Below the pieces are notes generated by a model, which made no database searches, was not told where the DNA came from, and was given only the letters and a program-made list of their open reading frames with translations. Source: Fidelibacterota bacterium (lineage in GTDB: Bacteria; Marinisomatota; Marinisomatia; Marinisomatales; TCS55). Taken from it: 23,055 nucleotides of DNA. The DNA lies in NCBI GenBank assembly GCA_002717765.1, contig PBCB01000027.1, positions 1-23,055 of the forward strand, written 5' to 3'. This document shows, piece after piece, positions 7,449 through 15,241 of this stretch (within the stretch, counting starts at the first letter, position 1; each line of letters opens with the position of its first letter). A program made the position numbers and the translations under genes.

Positions 7449-9778
7449 CTTATTTCTCCTTTGATTAATCTATGCTTCATTAGTTCGGTTACTGCAGATA
7501 AGATGGTAAGCGTTCCAAGTGAAGTCGAGAGCATTGCAAATACCATTAACCCTCCAATATATTGAATAGGAACAAATGTCGAAAATACCAAGGCGCCAAA
7601 TCCCATATTAGAAGCTGCATCAAGAACAATTGGATAACCCACATCTTCTACCACTTCCTTGCTGACCATTTTACTGCTAATTGTACGAGATAATCTTCTG
7701 TATTGAGAAATATAATGAATAGCAAAGTCAACACCTACACCTATTATAATTGAAGAAAGGATCGCTGTTATATGACTGAGTTCAATACCAAAAAAACCCA
7801 TAAACCCAAAATTAATTATTACTGCTGCAGTCAAAGGTACCACAGCTAATATTCCCCATAATATTCTTCGAAAGAAAAAAGAGGCCAAAATCCCAATGAC
7901 CAATAAAGATGCAAAGATACTTACAAATGATGAACGAACAATAAGTATTACCAAATCCCTAAATACAACAATCATTCCTGTAACATCGATGATCGATTGA
8001 TCGTTGAAGTTTTGGCTAATATGCTCATTCAATTGATTGGTATAGGTGAAAATTTGTTCAGTGGACATCACATCTGCAAACGCTGTGATGAGACCAATTT
8101 TATAATCATAATCCACAAGCGATTCAAAATCATCAGGATCTCCAGACATGGAATACATTGTAAATAGATTATTTACCTTTCCACGATTTTCTGGTATAGT
8201 TTCATATGAAGGATCATCATCCATGACAGTTCGATGCATTTGCTTAACTACATCAGCAATAGAAAAACTAGTTGAAACCTGATCATCTTGAACCATAAAT
8301 GACTGTAAAGATGACATATTGGAAAGGGTGGTTGGATCTTTCAAATCCCCTTCAACGCGAACTCGGATATCAACAGTTCCATTCATCTCATCATCCATAA
8401 AGTCCATACTATCACGTATTTCCGTTCCAGGTTTGAAAAAATTGCGCATATTGACATCAACGGTTACTTTTGTTACTCCATATAATCCAATAGCAACCAA
8501 AGTTAAGCCCGTGCCTAATACACGTTTTGGATGGTTTAAAACGGCTGAACCAAGTTTATTTACTAATTTTTCAAAAAAACTGGGCTTGGTAAATGCTGAA
8601 TGCTCAGTATTCCATTTTTTTAAACTAATTACAGCCGGAAGCAACATAGAGCTTAAAAACCATGCCCATGCAATACCAATAGATATTGAAATCCCATACC
8701 CAATTAAAGGCTGTATTGGCGAAGTGGTCATGATAAGAAATGCCGAAATAGTAGTAATAGTTGTGATAAATATTGGAATAAGCAAAGAGTCCATTGTTGC
8801 TGCCACTGCTTTTCGAGTATCTTTTTTCAAGCGCATTTCTCTAAAAAACTTTGATACTATATGCACCCCATCAGAATTTGCAATCGTTAGAAGAATAATT
8901 GGCATTGAGGTATTTGCTAGCGTAAACAAAAATTTATTTGATCCTGTAAAATAATATATCCACCCCATAGCACCAATCATTGAAAATAATGAAAGGATTA
9001 TTACCATTAGCACCATCGCAACACCAGCTATACTTCTCAAGTTCAAGAGCAAAGTGAGCACCATAATCAACATTCCAAATCGCATTAGCTTAAATGCATC
9101 ATTTCGAATAAGTCCTGGCATTATACCTGATATATAAGCATTGCCGCCATAATGAATTTCATAGCCTTCGAGAATTTTATCTGATTCTTTCACTACAACA
9201 TTAGATAATAAGTCAAATTTCTCATTACTATAAGGCTGGGCTGTAATAGCAAAATATTCATCATTTTCACTAATAAATCGCTTCTTGATCGAAGGGTTTT
9301 TTAATAAATAATTTTGAATATCATCTAGCTCTGCTTGTGATAAATCGCGCGATCTCTGAAGGTTATCTACCTCCATAAAATCATCTACATTTTCAATTCG
9401 ATTTGTATTGACTAGTGAAAAAACTTCTTCAATTTGATTTTGAGATTCGAGAGCTTTTGTCAGATCCCACATAACTGCAAAAGACTTGGCATTAAATATA
9501 GACTTTCCTTTTTCACCAAATGCAATGTAGATCAATTCCGTACTACCAAACTCATTTTGAATTTCATCCCAAGCAACCTTGGAGTCCAAATCAGATGGCA
9601 AAAGTTTCATCATATCATCATCAATCATAAATGAGAATGCACCAATGCCAACACCAATAGTTGCAAATAAAGATATAATAATGGATCGTATTGGGTGATC
9701 TAGGCTTTGCCTAATAAACCATCTTCTTAATGGATGGGACGAATATTTTTGCTCAAATTTGCTTGTAGTATTCTTCAA
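7445..9778 (-). CDS. RND/MMPL family transporter
   Basis: A 777-residue inner-membrane exporter of the RND superfamily (MMPL, HpnN-like). The layout is two repeats: TM1 (about 32-50), a periplasmic loop, then a five-helix bundle (about 230-385); then TM7 (about 420-436), a second loop and a final bundle (about 605-765). Each half carries an acidic residue in its central helix: D303 in TIANSDGVHIVSKF and D684 in IGVGVDFAIHYISQYRRL, as expected for proton coupling. The size is small for RND pumps and typical of lipid exporters. The start is TTG at 9778, supported by an excellent AAGGGGGGAT Shine-Dalgarno sequence eight bases upstream and by the N-terminal helix. It heads the envelope transport operon and overlaps the LolA-like gene. 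The cargo is not known; lipid or lipoprotein is inferred from its partners. Confidence 0.88.
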   Translation of the reverse strand: MKNTTSKFEQKYSSHPLRRWFIRQSLDHPIRSIIISLFATIGVGIGAFSFMIDDDMMKLLPSDLDSKVAWDEIQNEFGSTELIYIAFGEKGKSIFNAKSFAVMWDLTKALESQNQIEEVFSLVNTNRIENVDDFMEVDNLQRSRDLSQAELDDIQNYLLKNPSIKKRFISENDEYFAITAQPYSNEKFDLLSNVVVKESDKILEGYEIHYGGNAYISGIMPGLIRNDAFKLMRFGMLIMVLTLLLNLRSIAGVAMVLMVIILSLFSMIGAMGWIYYFTGSNKFLFTLANTSMPIILLTIANSDGVHIVSKFFREMRLKKDTRKAVAATMDSLLIPIFITTITTISAFLIMTTSPIQPLIGYGISISIGIAWAWFLSSMLLPAVISLKKWNTEHSAFTKPSFFEKLVNKLGSAVLNHPKRVLGTGLTLVAIGLYGVTKVTVDVNMRNFFKPGTEIRDSMDFMDDEMNGTVDIRVRVEGDLKDPTTLSNMSSLQSFMVQDDQVSTSFSIADVVKQMHRTVMDDDPSYETIPENRGKVNNLFTMYSMSGDPDDFESLVDYDYKIGLITAFADVMSTEQIFTYTNQLNEHISQNFNDQSIIDVTGMIVVFRDLVILIVRSSFVSIFASLLVIGILASFFFRRILWGILAVVPLTAAVIINFGFMGFFGIELSHITAILSSIIIGVGVDFAIHYISQYRRLSRTISSKMVSKEVVEDVGYPIVLDAASNMGFGALVFSTFVPIQYIGGLMVFAMLSTSLGTLTILSAVTELMKHRLIKGEIR

Positions 9779-9785
9779 CTTCTTT

Positions 9786-9795
9786 ATCCCCCCTT
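9786..9795 (-). promoter_or_regulatory. Shine-Dalgarno site that fixes the TTG start of the MMPL gene
   Basis: Read on the minus strand, AAGGGGGGAT precedes the TTG start at 9778 by about eight bases. No ATG or GTG lies nearby in frame. This strong site supports TTG as the true start. Confidence 0.6.
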
Positions 9796-9848
9796 ATATT
9801 GAATGCTTATCGCAATAACATTTACGAACCATCAATCAAAACTTGGAA

Positions 9849-9864
9849 CGGAAGTGTAATTCCG
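9849..9864. repeat. Short inverted repeat in the divergent promoter region
   Basis: CGGAA (9849-9853) and TTCCG (9860-9864) form a 5-bp stem with a 6-base loop between the divergent MMPL and thiamine pyrophosphokinase genes. It could be an operator half-site pair or a weak hairpin. There is no U-run on either side that would make it a good terminator. The rest of the 176-bp gap is AT-rich; no TPP riboswitch motif was found in it. Confidence 0.25.
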
Positions 9865-9909
9865 AAGAAAAATTTAAAAAAATTAATGATTTGACTACAA
9901 AGGATTTTT

Positions 9910-9954
9910 ATGAATTTGATTACAGATTACAATAACTTCATCCAAGGAAATTAA
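9910..9954 (+). CDS. Possible 14-residue leader peptide abutting thiN
   Basis: A small reading frame, MNLITDYNNFIQGN, starts with ATG at 9910, five bases after AAGGA (9900-9904). It ends with TAA at 9952-9954, immediately before the ATG of the thiamine pyrophosphokinase gene and in the same frame. The downstream gene's own Shine-Dalgarno (AAGGAAA, 9944-9950) lies inside its last codons. If translated, ribosomes ending here could re-initiate on thiN. It is too short to prove from sequence, and chance is possible in AT-rich DNA. Confidence 0.3.
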   Translation: MNLITDYNNFIQGN

Positions 9955-10581
9955 ATGAAAAATTCTTTCAAAACCCCTATCGTGATTTTAGCAAAGGGTT
10001 CATTTCCATCACACGATGAACCTTTAAACTATTTACTTTCAGCTGGTACATTAATTTGTACTGATGGATCAGCTAATAATTTAAGAGATTTTCAATTGGA
10101 ACCTCATATCATTATTGGTGACCTCGATTCTCTTCAGTATCAAAAAACTTTCAAAGGTCTTGTTATTCATGATGCCAATCAACACAATACCGATCTTGAA
10201 AAAGCGATTGAATGGGCTATAATGAATTCTATAGATAAGTTAATAATTATTGGGGCTATGGGTATTCGTGAAGATATGGCCTATTCAAATGTATCTATCT
10301 TATATAATTTTTACAAAAAAATTGATTTGAAAATAGTTAGTGATCAATTCACGATAGAATGTATTGCTGGTGAAAAAGTTTTTAATTCTTTTGTTGGACA
10401 GAGGGTTTCTCTATTCAATCAAAATACCAATTGCCTTATTACAACAAAAAAGTTAAAATATTCTATCAATGGTAAAATTGAACCATCTTTAAATCTTATA
10501 TCTAATGAATCCGTTGATGATCAATTTATTATTACAAGCTCAGAACCAATCATTCTATTTAGAGGTCATAAAGAAAATTAA
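9955..10581 (+). CDS. thiN: Thiamine pyrophosphokinase
   Basis: A 208-residue cytoplasmic enzyme that converts thiamine plus ATP to thiamine diphosphate. The N-terminal catalytic motifs are clear: CTDGSANNL (35-43), PHIIIGDLDSL (50-60), which holds the metal-binding Asp cluster, and NTDLEKAIEWA (78-88). GAMGIREDM (100-108) matches the family's 'GatGgR.DH' loop, but the usual His after Asp is Met. The C-terminal half is the poorly conserved thiamine-binding beta domain. ATG start with Shine-Dalgarno AAGGAAA (9944-9950). It is first in a six-gene plus-strand run and is separated by two bases from a sodium:solute symporter. No TPP riboswitch is seen upstream. The Met in place of His is a small departure; the rest supports an active enzyme. 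Confidence 0.88.
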   Translation: MKNSFKTPIVILAKGSFPSHDEPLNYLLSAGTLICTDGSANNLRDFQLEPHIIIGDLDSLQYQKTFKGLVIHDANQHNTDLEKAIEWAIMNSIDKLIIIGAMGIREDMAYSNVSILYNFYKKIDLKIVSDQFTIECIAGEKVFNSFVGQRVSLFNQNTNCLITTKKLKYSINGKIEPSLNLISNESVDDQFIITSSEPIILFRGHKEN

Positions 10582-10583
10582 TA

Positions 10584-11954
10584 ATGCACATAATTGATCT
10601 TTTCCTTATTGCTATCTATTTCATAGCAATAATCTCAATAGGCTTCTCAAGAAAATCAGGTAGTAATCAATTTAATTCAAAAGACTATCTGTTAGCAGGT
10701 AGAAAGCTTAGTCTTCCTGGTTTTGTAGTTACGCTCGTTTCAACATGGTATGGAGGAATATTGGGGATTGGTGAAAATACCTATTTATATGGACTTCAAA
10801 CTTGGGTGATATTTGGTCTTCCCTACTACTTATTTGCACTGCTGTTTGCTTTTTTTATTGCCGGAAGGATTAATCAATTAAAATCAGTTTCTTTACCCGA
10901 TCAATTCTACCAGCGTTACGGAAAAGTAGCTGGGATTATCAGTGCTCTTTATATATTTATATTATCCAGTCCTGCTCCTTATATACTTAGCATTGGAATT
11001 TTACTAAATCAGATCACGGGGTTTAGTTATGAAGTTTCATTGCTAATAGTTACCCTGGTTTGTTTCAGTTATATTTGGAACGGAGGGTTAAAAGCTGTCA
11101 TTCGTACTGATGTATTGCAATTTGCAATGATGTTTTTAGGATTTGGTATTTTATTGTTTTATAGTATGAGCCATACGGACTTTGTAATTGAAATTAATAA
11201 CCTTCCTAATAATTATTTCAATCCAACTGGTGGCGCGTCAATCCAGTATATACTTGCCTGGTTTTTTATTGCCCTTTGGACATTTGTCGATCCTGGATTT
11301 TATCAAAGATGTGCTGCAGCAAAATCACCAACAACTGCTCGCAATGGCATTCTAATTTCAATTGGGTTTTGGTTCATATTTGATATACTAACCTTGCTAT
11401 CAGGAATGTATGCAAGATTACTAATTTCAAATGCTGAACCTGTCTTAGCCTATACTAAGTTGGCTGAATTAGTTCTTCCGCCTGTAGCATTTGGAATGTT
11501 CTTCATTGCAATTCTATCGGTTATTATGTCCACAATAGATTCCTTTGCTTTTATTAGCGCTACTACATTTGGCAGAGATATACTTTGGAGGATTCAATCC
11601 GGAGCTGAAAAGAATCATCCATTAAATGAGAATGACATAATTCCATTAGTAAAAAAGGGGCTATTAGTCACAGGTTTGATATCATTAATGCTAGCGATAA
11701 GCATACCTTCCATTGTTCAAATATGGTACACCTTAGGTTCAATTATTGTACCGGGGTTATTAATACCTTTTCTAATATCATTCACTAAAAAGAAAATTGA
11801 TATAATTACCTTGATGATTGCTCCCCTAATCATTAGTATTTTGTGGATACTAAATAAAAATATTTTTGGGAGCTATCCATTGCATATGGAGCCCTTTTAC
11901 CCTGGAATATTAACTTCAACCATAATATGTTTAGTTAAATGGCTAAAGAAATAG
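10584..11954 (+). CDS. Sodium:solute symporter family transporter
   Basis: A 456-residue inner-membrane symporter of the SSS family with about 12-13 hydrophobic segments. Marks are KDYLLAGRKLSLPGFVVTLV (33-52), where 'dyflagR.l......t..at' is the family N-terminal signature, the STWYGGILGIGE helix, GGLKAVIRTDVLQFAMM (about 167-183), and the long central helix with FVDPGFYQRCAAAKS. These proteins couple uptake to the Na+ gradient. The substrate is not readable from sequence. The gene lies two bases after thiamine pyrophosphokinase and overlaps a CYTH gene by 16 bp. Since an SSS protein (ThiV) is a predicted thiamine-precursor carrier in SAR11, thiamine or a precursor is a reasonable guess, not a demonstration. 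Confidence 0.87.
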   Translation: MHIIDLFLIAIYFIAIISIGFSRKSGSNQFNSKDYLLAGRKLSLPGFVVTLVSTWYGGILGIGENTYLYGLQTWVIFGLPYYLFALLFAFFIAGRINQLKSVSLPDQFYQRYGKVAGIISALYIFILSSPAPYILSIGILLNQITGFSYEVSLLIVTLVCFSYIWNGGLKAVIRTDVLQFAMMFLGFGILLFYSMSHTDFVIEINNLPNNYFNPTGGASIQYILAWFFIALWTFVDPGFYQRCAAAKSPTTARNGILISIGFWFIFDILTLLSGMYARLLISNAEPVLAYTKLAELVLPPVAFGMFFIAILSVIMSTIDSFAFISATTFGRDILWRIQSGAEKNHPLNENDIIPLVKKGLLVTGLISLMLAISIPSIVQIWYTLGSIIVPGLLIPFLISFTKKKIDIITLMIAPLIISILWILNKNIFGSYPLHMEPFYPGILTSTIICLVKWLKK

Positions 11955-12403
11955 AACGAAAATTTTTAGTTAATCCTGCCAAGCTGCCGGATAAAATAAC
12001 TGGGGAAGATTACCGGCAAGGCTATTTATCAATTAATGATTCAGGCATAACACGAATTCGAATCATTGATAATAAGGCTATACTAACTATCAAATCCAAA
12101 ACAATTGAAATAACTCGCGATGAATTTGAATATGATATTCCGCTAGAAGATGCACTTAGATTAATTGATTTAAGTCAAGGTGAAATCATCCACAAAACGC
12201 GTACTATAATTGAATACGATCGTAAAAAGTGGGAAGTTGATGAATTTCATGGAAATAATAAAGGTCTGTGGTTGGCTGAAATAGAATTGATTGATGCAGA
12301 TGAAAACTTTATAAAACCAGACTGGGTAACTGAAGAAGTTTCTCAGGACAAGAGGTATTACAACTCATATCTTTGCTTACATCCGTATAGTACATGGTCA
12401 TAA
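11939..12403 (+). CDS. CYTH domain protein (triphosphate tunnel metalloenzyme)
   Basis: A 154-residue CYTH/TTM protein. It begins MAKEIERKFL, where E4-I-E6-R-K8 is the family's ExExK metal and triphosphate motif. Further tunnel residues follow in the expected order: R39/R41 (ITRIRI), K52/K54 (LTIKSK), K86/R88 (HKTRTIIEY), E99/D101 (WEVDEF), E114/E116 (LAEIEL) and a C-terminal EVSQDKRYYNSYL. The length fits the short bacterial group (NeuTTM-like), which hydrolyses tripolyphosphate; relatives include thiamine-triphosphatase and class IV adenylate cyclase. The ATG lies inside the last 16 bases of the symporter gene, so translation is coupled. Next to a thiamine pyrophosphokinase, hydrolysis of a triphosphate such as thiamine triphosphate is possible but unproven. 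Confidence 0.88.
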   Translation: MAKEIERKFLVNPAKLPDKITGEDYRQGYLSINDSGITRIRIIDNKAILTIKSKTIEITRDEFEYDIPLEDALRLIDLSQGEIIHKTRTIIEYDRKKWEVDEFHGNNKGLWLAEIELIDADENFIKPDWVTEEVSQDKRYYNSYLCLHPYSTWS

Positions 12404-13245
12404 AAAAATATTTATTCATTTTTTCTTTTCTGTCACTGGTTATCGCTCAAGATAAATGGTATCAGATTCACGGCTCAAGGGAATTTTCGATTAGTGGAGT
12501 AGCAAAATTTGAAAAAGGGTTTCTCGTGGTCCATGATAATAAAAAAAAGAAGCAACCCCGAATAAGTTATTTAGATAAATCTTTTAAACTGAGAAAGCTG
12601 GTTTGGCCAGAGCCTAAACTTCCCTATGATCTAGAAGCACTGCATAAAATGCCGCATTACTCCAATAAATTTATTGCAATGGAAAGTACCGGTAAAGCTT
12701 ACTTATTTTTTGTAGACCCATTTGATTTTAGGATTGAACTACTTCAAACATTTACCCTACCTGGTATTTCTAATAAAATGAATCTTGAGGGATTAGCGGT
12801 CTTCAATTCAGCTCAAGGGCAAGTTTTTATTTATGGAGATAGGGGTTCAAGCAAAAGATCATCAACGTTGATCACAGCATTGTACGAGCCAGCAAATCAT
12901 AAAATTTATGAAGTAAATAAATTTGTTATCGAATTACCATTTCCCGAAAATGATAAACGAAATATTGCAGACTTAGCTATTGATAATAATGGTGGCGTGT
13001 GGACAGCAGCTACTTCAGATCCTGGAAATAATGGTCCATTTCAAACAGCAATCTATCAAATAGGTCAAATGAGTAATGTGGGAACTTTTAACTTTAATCA
13101 CCCATCCCTATTAAAACCTCTAATGATTATAGATAATCAAAAAGTAGAAGCAATGATTTTTAATAAAGAAAGGTTGATTTTAATGACAGATAATGAAAAT
13201 TTCGGAGCAACTTTTTTACAAATAAAGGAGCTGTTGAATGATTAG
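12394..13245 (+). CDS. Secreted protein, probable beta-propeller, function unknown
   Basis: A 283-residue exported protein with signal peptide MVIKKYLFIFSFLSLVIA and a likely cut before Gln. The mature part has repeated strand-turn units typical of propeller folds: SISGVAKFEKGFLVVHDN, YDLEALHKMPHYSNKFIAME, NLEGLAVFNSAQGQVFIYGD and IADLAIDNNGGVWTAATSDP. The D/N-x-E-A/G-L-A pattern recalls SdiA-regulated and esterase-like phytase propellers, but I cannot name the family. It overlaps the CYTH gene by 10 bp and the next gene by 8 bp, so it belongs to the same operon. No catalytic site is obvious. It is probably periplasmic or surface-exposed. Confidence 0.65.
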   Translation: MVIKKYLFIFSFLSLVIAQDKWYQIHGSREFSISGVAKFEKGFLVVHDNKKKKQPRISYLDKSFKLRKLVWPEPKLPYDLEALHKMPHYSNKFIAMESTGKAYLFFVDPFDFRIELLQTFTLPGISNKMNLEGLAVFNSAQGQVFIYGDRGSSKRSSTLITALYEPANHKIYEVNKFVIELPFPENDKRNIADLAIDNNGGVWTAATSDPGNNGPFQTAIYQIGQMSNVGTFNFNHPSLLKPLMIIDNQKVEAMIFNKERLILMTDNENFGATFLQIKELLND

Positions 13246-13852
13246 AATTCTTATCTGTTCAATCATGTTAATTTCCTGTATGACTGGTCAATCAATTAAT
13301 CATTCCGAAGTTATTGATATAAAACGAAAGGTAATGGGGATAAAAATGAGCGGTCAAATTGATCACCGAACCACTGAAGAAAAAGGCTGGCATTATCGTC
13401 ATTATGATATTGGCGGATCTTTTCCAATCGCTGAATCTTGGACGGCTGCTATTCAATACAGATCAGTTTATACACTTAAGGATGGAAATTGGGTATTAGA
13501 AAAAAGACCCCACGCTCAAATTCAAAAAACTATAAACACGAAATCAGTTAAATGGGCAATAAAATCACGGCAAGAATATCGAATGAAAGATGGTAAAGAT
13601 CCAGGCCTGCGAAATAGAGTCAGGATAATGGCAAAATCAAATTCATCATGGAAAAATTTAAAACCCTATATTGGAAATGAATTTTTTTATGACATGGATA
13701 TTAATAAATATAATAAAAATCGCCTGCTTATCGGTTTTGATTTAACACAGTTTCAATTTGCAACACCGAGCATTGCATTTAGACATATTACTACTCTGGC
13801 AGATGAAAAATGGAAAACAACCTACACGATGATCTTTAAAATAACTTTTTAA
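13238..13852 (+). CDS. Exported beta-barrel-like protein (DUF2490-like)
   Basis: A 204-residue exported protein of unknown function. It has an N-terminal hydrophobic stretch (MIRILICSIMLISC) and a possible signal peptidase I cut before Gln in MTGQS; LISC at 11-14 also fits a short lipobox, so a lipoprotein is the alternative. The mature part shows alternating strands and the pattern RNRVRIMAKSNSSWKNLKPY, then NEFFYDMD and NRLLIGFDL, ending KITF. This resembles DUF2490 outer-membrane barrels, in which 'R.R.R......kPy...E.f......NRl..G' recurs. It starts at ATG with a strong AAAGGAG (13224-13230, seven bases upstream) inside the preceding gene, which it overlaps by 8 bp. A role together with the propeller protein is possible. 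Confidence 0.6.
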   Translation: MIRILICSIMLISCMTGQSINHSEVIDIKRKVMGIKMSGQIDHRTTEEKGWHYRHYDIGGSFPIAESWTAAIQYRSVYTLKDGNWVLEKRPHAQIQKTINTKSVKWAIKSRQEYRMKDGKDPGLRNRVRIMAKSNSSWKNLKPYIGNEFFYDMDINKYNKNRLLIGFDLTQFQFATPSIAFRHITTLADEKWKTTYTMIFKITF

Positions 13853-13855
13853 GTT

Positions 13856-14743
13856 ATGAAAATTCTTATCTCTCACCTACCTAAACACAAATGGTGGGGT
13901 CATGGCACTCCTATCTATAAAGATAACCCAGCAATGAAACAAGGCATGATTCCTAATCAGGAATTAGTTGAAGTTGAGATGCATATGATGACCGAGCTCT
14001 TTAATCGCCTACCGGTTGAAGTAATAGAAGTTGATTTTCCAAATTTTCTAGATCAGCAAAATGCAGATCAAAGGAAGCATGATTTTGTTTTTGTTAGAGA
14101 CCTCTTTATTAGCAATCAGAATGGAAAAGTGATCATTTCAAAATTCAGCGAAGAAGCTAGGCAAGTGGAAAGCGATATTATGGAGATCATGCTTGATTCA
14201 ATGGGATATGAAACCATCCGAATTCCCGATTCCATAAATGCTAAAGCTGAGGGTGGCGAATTTTATTATTGCTCTGGACCAAAAATTCTTTTTTCAGGAG
14301 CCTGTAGAAATAATGTTAAGGGCGCAGAATGGGTTGCACAGGAATTTGGTGTCAATGAATTAGTAATTATGAAATCCAATGTTTTCCATCTTGATACATT
14401 ATTTACCCCGGTCATCAATAAAGATAATCAATTGGTGGCAATGATTGCCTGCACATCATTAATGGAAAAAGAATCGGCAAATGATTTGAAAGATTTTGCA
14501 GACAAGATGTCGATAGAACTTGTTGAGGTTGATCCAGAAGATTCCATTGGCACAAAAGAACAGCTCGGCGAATTTGCAGTCAACTGTTGCCCATTACCGG
14601 GTTATTTAATTGGTCCTACAAGATTCAGATCTTTAAAAGTAAATGAATTGCTTAAAGAGTTGGAAGTGATGCACATCACAGTTCCAACAACTCAATTTAG
14701 GCTAAGTGGCGGTTCTGTTCACTGCTTAACAAACGAATTATAA
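13856..14743 (+). CDS. Amidinotransferase/DDAH-like hydrolase
   Basis: A 295-residue protein of the pentein (guanidino-group modifying) superfamily, closest in layout to dimethylarginine dimethylaminohydrolase and arginine deiminase-like enzymes. The catalytic triad positions are visible: Glu in AKAEGGEFYYC (E132, the 'EGGD/E' motif), His in VFHLDTLFTP (H178) and the nucleophilic Cys in GGSVHCLTNEL (C290) near the C-terminus. HDFVFVRDLFI (75-85) matches the usual 'pDavFvrD' strand. It likely attacks the guanidinium carbon of arginine, a methylated arginine or a related compound. It is the last gene of the plus-strand run, three bases after the barrel-like gene. Its TAA lies in a TTATAA shared with the converging gene. 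The substrate is unassigned. Confidence 0.83.
   Translation: MKILISHLPKHKWWGHGTPIYKDNPAMKQGMIPNQELVEVEMHMMTELFNRLPVEVIEVDFPNFLDQQNADQRKHDFVFVRDLFISNQNGKVIISKFSEEARQVESDIMEIMLDSMGYETIRIPDSINAKAEGGEFYYCSGPKILFSGACRNNVKGAEWVAQEFGVNELVIMKSNVFHLDTLFTPVINKDNQLVAMIACTSLMEKESANDLKDFADKMSIELVEVDPEDSIGTKEQLGEFAVNCCPLPGYLIGPTRFRSLKVNELLKELEVMHITVPTTQFRLSGGSVHCLTNEL
14738..14743. other. TTATAA supplying the stop codons of two converging genes
   Basis: The hexamer is its own complement, so its right half is TAA for the plus-strand DDAH-like gene and its left half is TAA for the minus-strand YdjM-like gene. The two coding regions overlap by six bases, and there is no room for a terminator between the converging operons. 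Confidence 0.85.
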
Positions 14744-15232
14744 ATCCTGTTTATTTTTCCAGCGATAGAAAAATAATATAATTATTCCCGCTACGTTTGG
14801 AAACCAGACAGCGGGATGCGACCATGAAATTCCATCGAAATAATAATTGGTAAGAGGCCAAAATAATTGGATCGGAAATAATTCTTCAGTGTGAAATGGG
14901 ACATCCAAAACAATATGGAAAGGCCAAGCGAGCATTGGCCAGGCTAGCTCTTTTTTAAAATAATATATGATTCCTATAATTAAAAAAGCTATGATGAAGC
15001 TATGGGTTATATTATCCATAGCAAAAACCCATTCAGGAAATGGCTCTAGCTGAAGTAAGCCTTCAAGGGTCGGTAATCCGCTGTAGTTTAAGTTGCCATT
15101 AAATATTCTTATAATGAATAAAAGACCAAAGGATAACAGGTCTGGCATTACCCCAAAGAATATTGCAACCCATCTATACTTACGATAACCAAACAGGCCA
15201 CTGCCCCACAGGGCATGACTTATAGTATCCAC
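14738..15232 (-). CDS. YdjM-like membrane protein (DUF457, predicted metal-dependent hydrolase)
   Basis: A 164-residue inner-membrane protein with about four hydrophobic helices. The start MDTISHALWG holds the DxxxH motif of YdjM/DUF457 proteins; further potential metal ligands are PDLLSFG (about 30-36), DNITHSFIIAF (about 73-83) and HIVLDVPFHTEE (about 106-117). The family is annotated as metal-dependent hydrolases, but its biochemistry is poorly known. The start codon is GTG at 15232; the conserved N-terminal motif makes it the right choice even though no strong Shine-Dalgarno sequence is seen. It is nine bases after the aldolase gene and is the last gene of the glycolytic operon, although no link to glycolysis is apparent. 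Confidence 0.75.
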   Translation of the reverse strand: MDTISHALWGSGLFGYRKYRWVAIFFGVMPDLLSFGLLFIIRIFNGNLNYSGLPTLEGLLQLEPFPEWVFAMDNITHSFIIAFLIIGIIYYFKKELAWPMLAWPFHIVLDVPFHTEELFPIQLFWPLTNYYFDGISWSHPAVWFPNVAGIIILFFYRWKNKQDL

Positions 15233-15241
15233 TAGTTGGGT

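Noticed and set aside
8319..8954. A 211-codon open frame on the plus strand opposite the MMPL gene.
   Set aside because: It is antisense to a well-supported transporter with conserved motifs; the peptide has no recognisable domain and no ribosome site or promoter.
9849..9864. The CGGAA/TTCCG hairpin as an intrinsic terminator.
   Set aside because: Only five base pairs, no U-run in a useful position, and it lies between divergent starts where no terminator is needed.
9779..9954. A TPP riboswitch before the thiamine pyrophosphokinase gene.
   Set aside because: The conserved CTGAGA and ACCTGA..GGxTAATxC blocks are absent.
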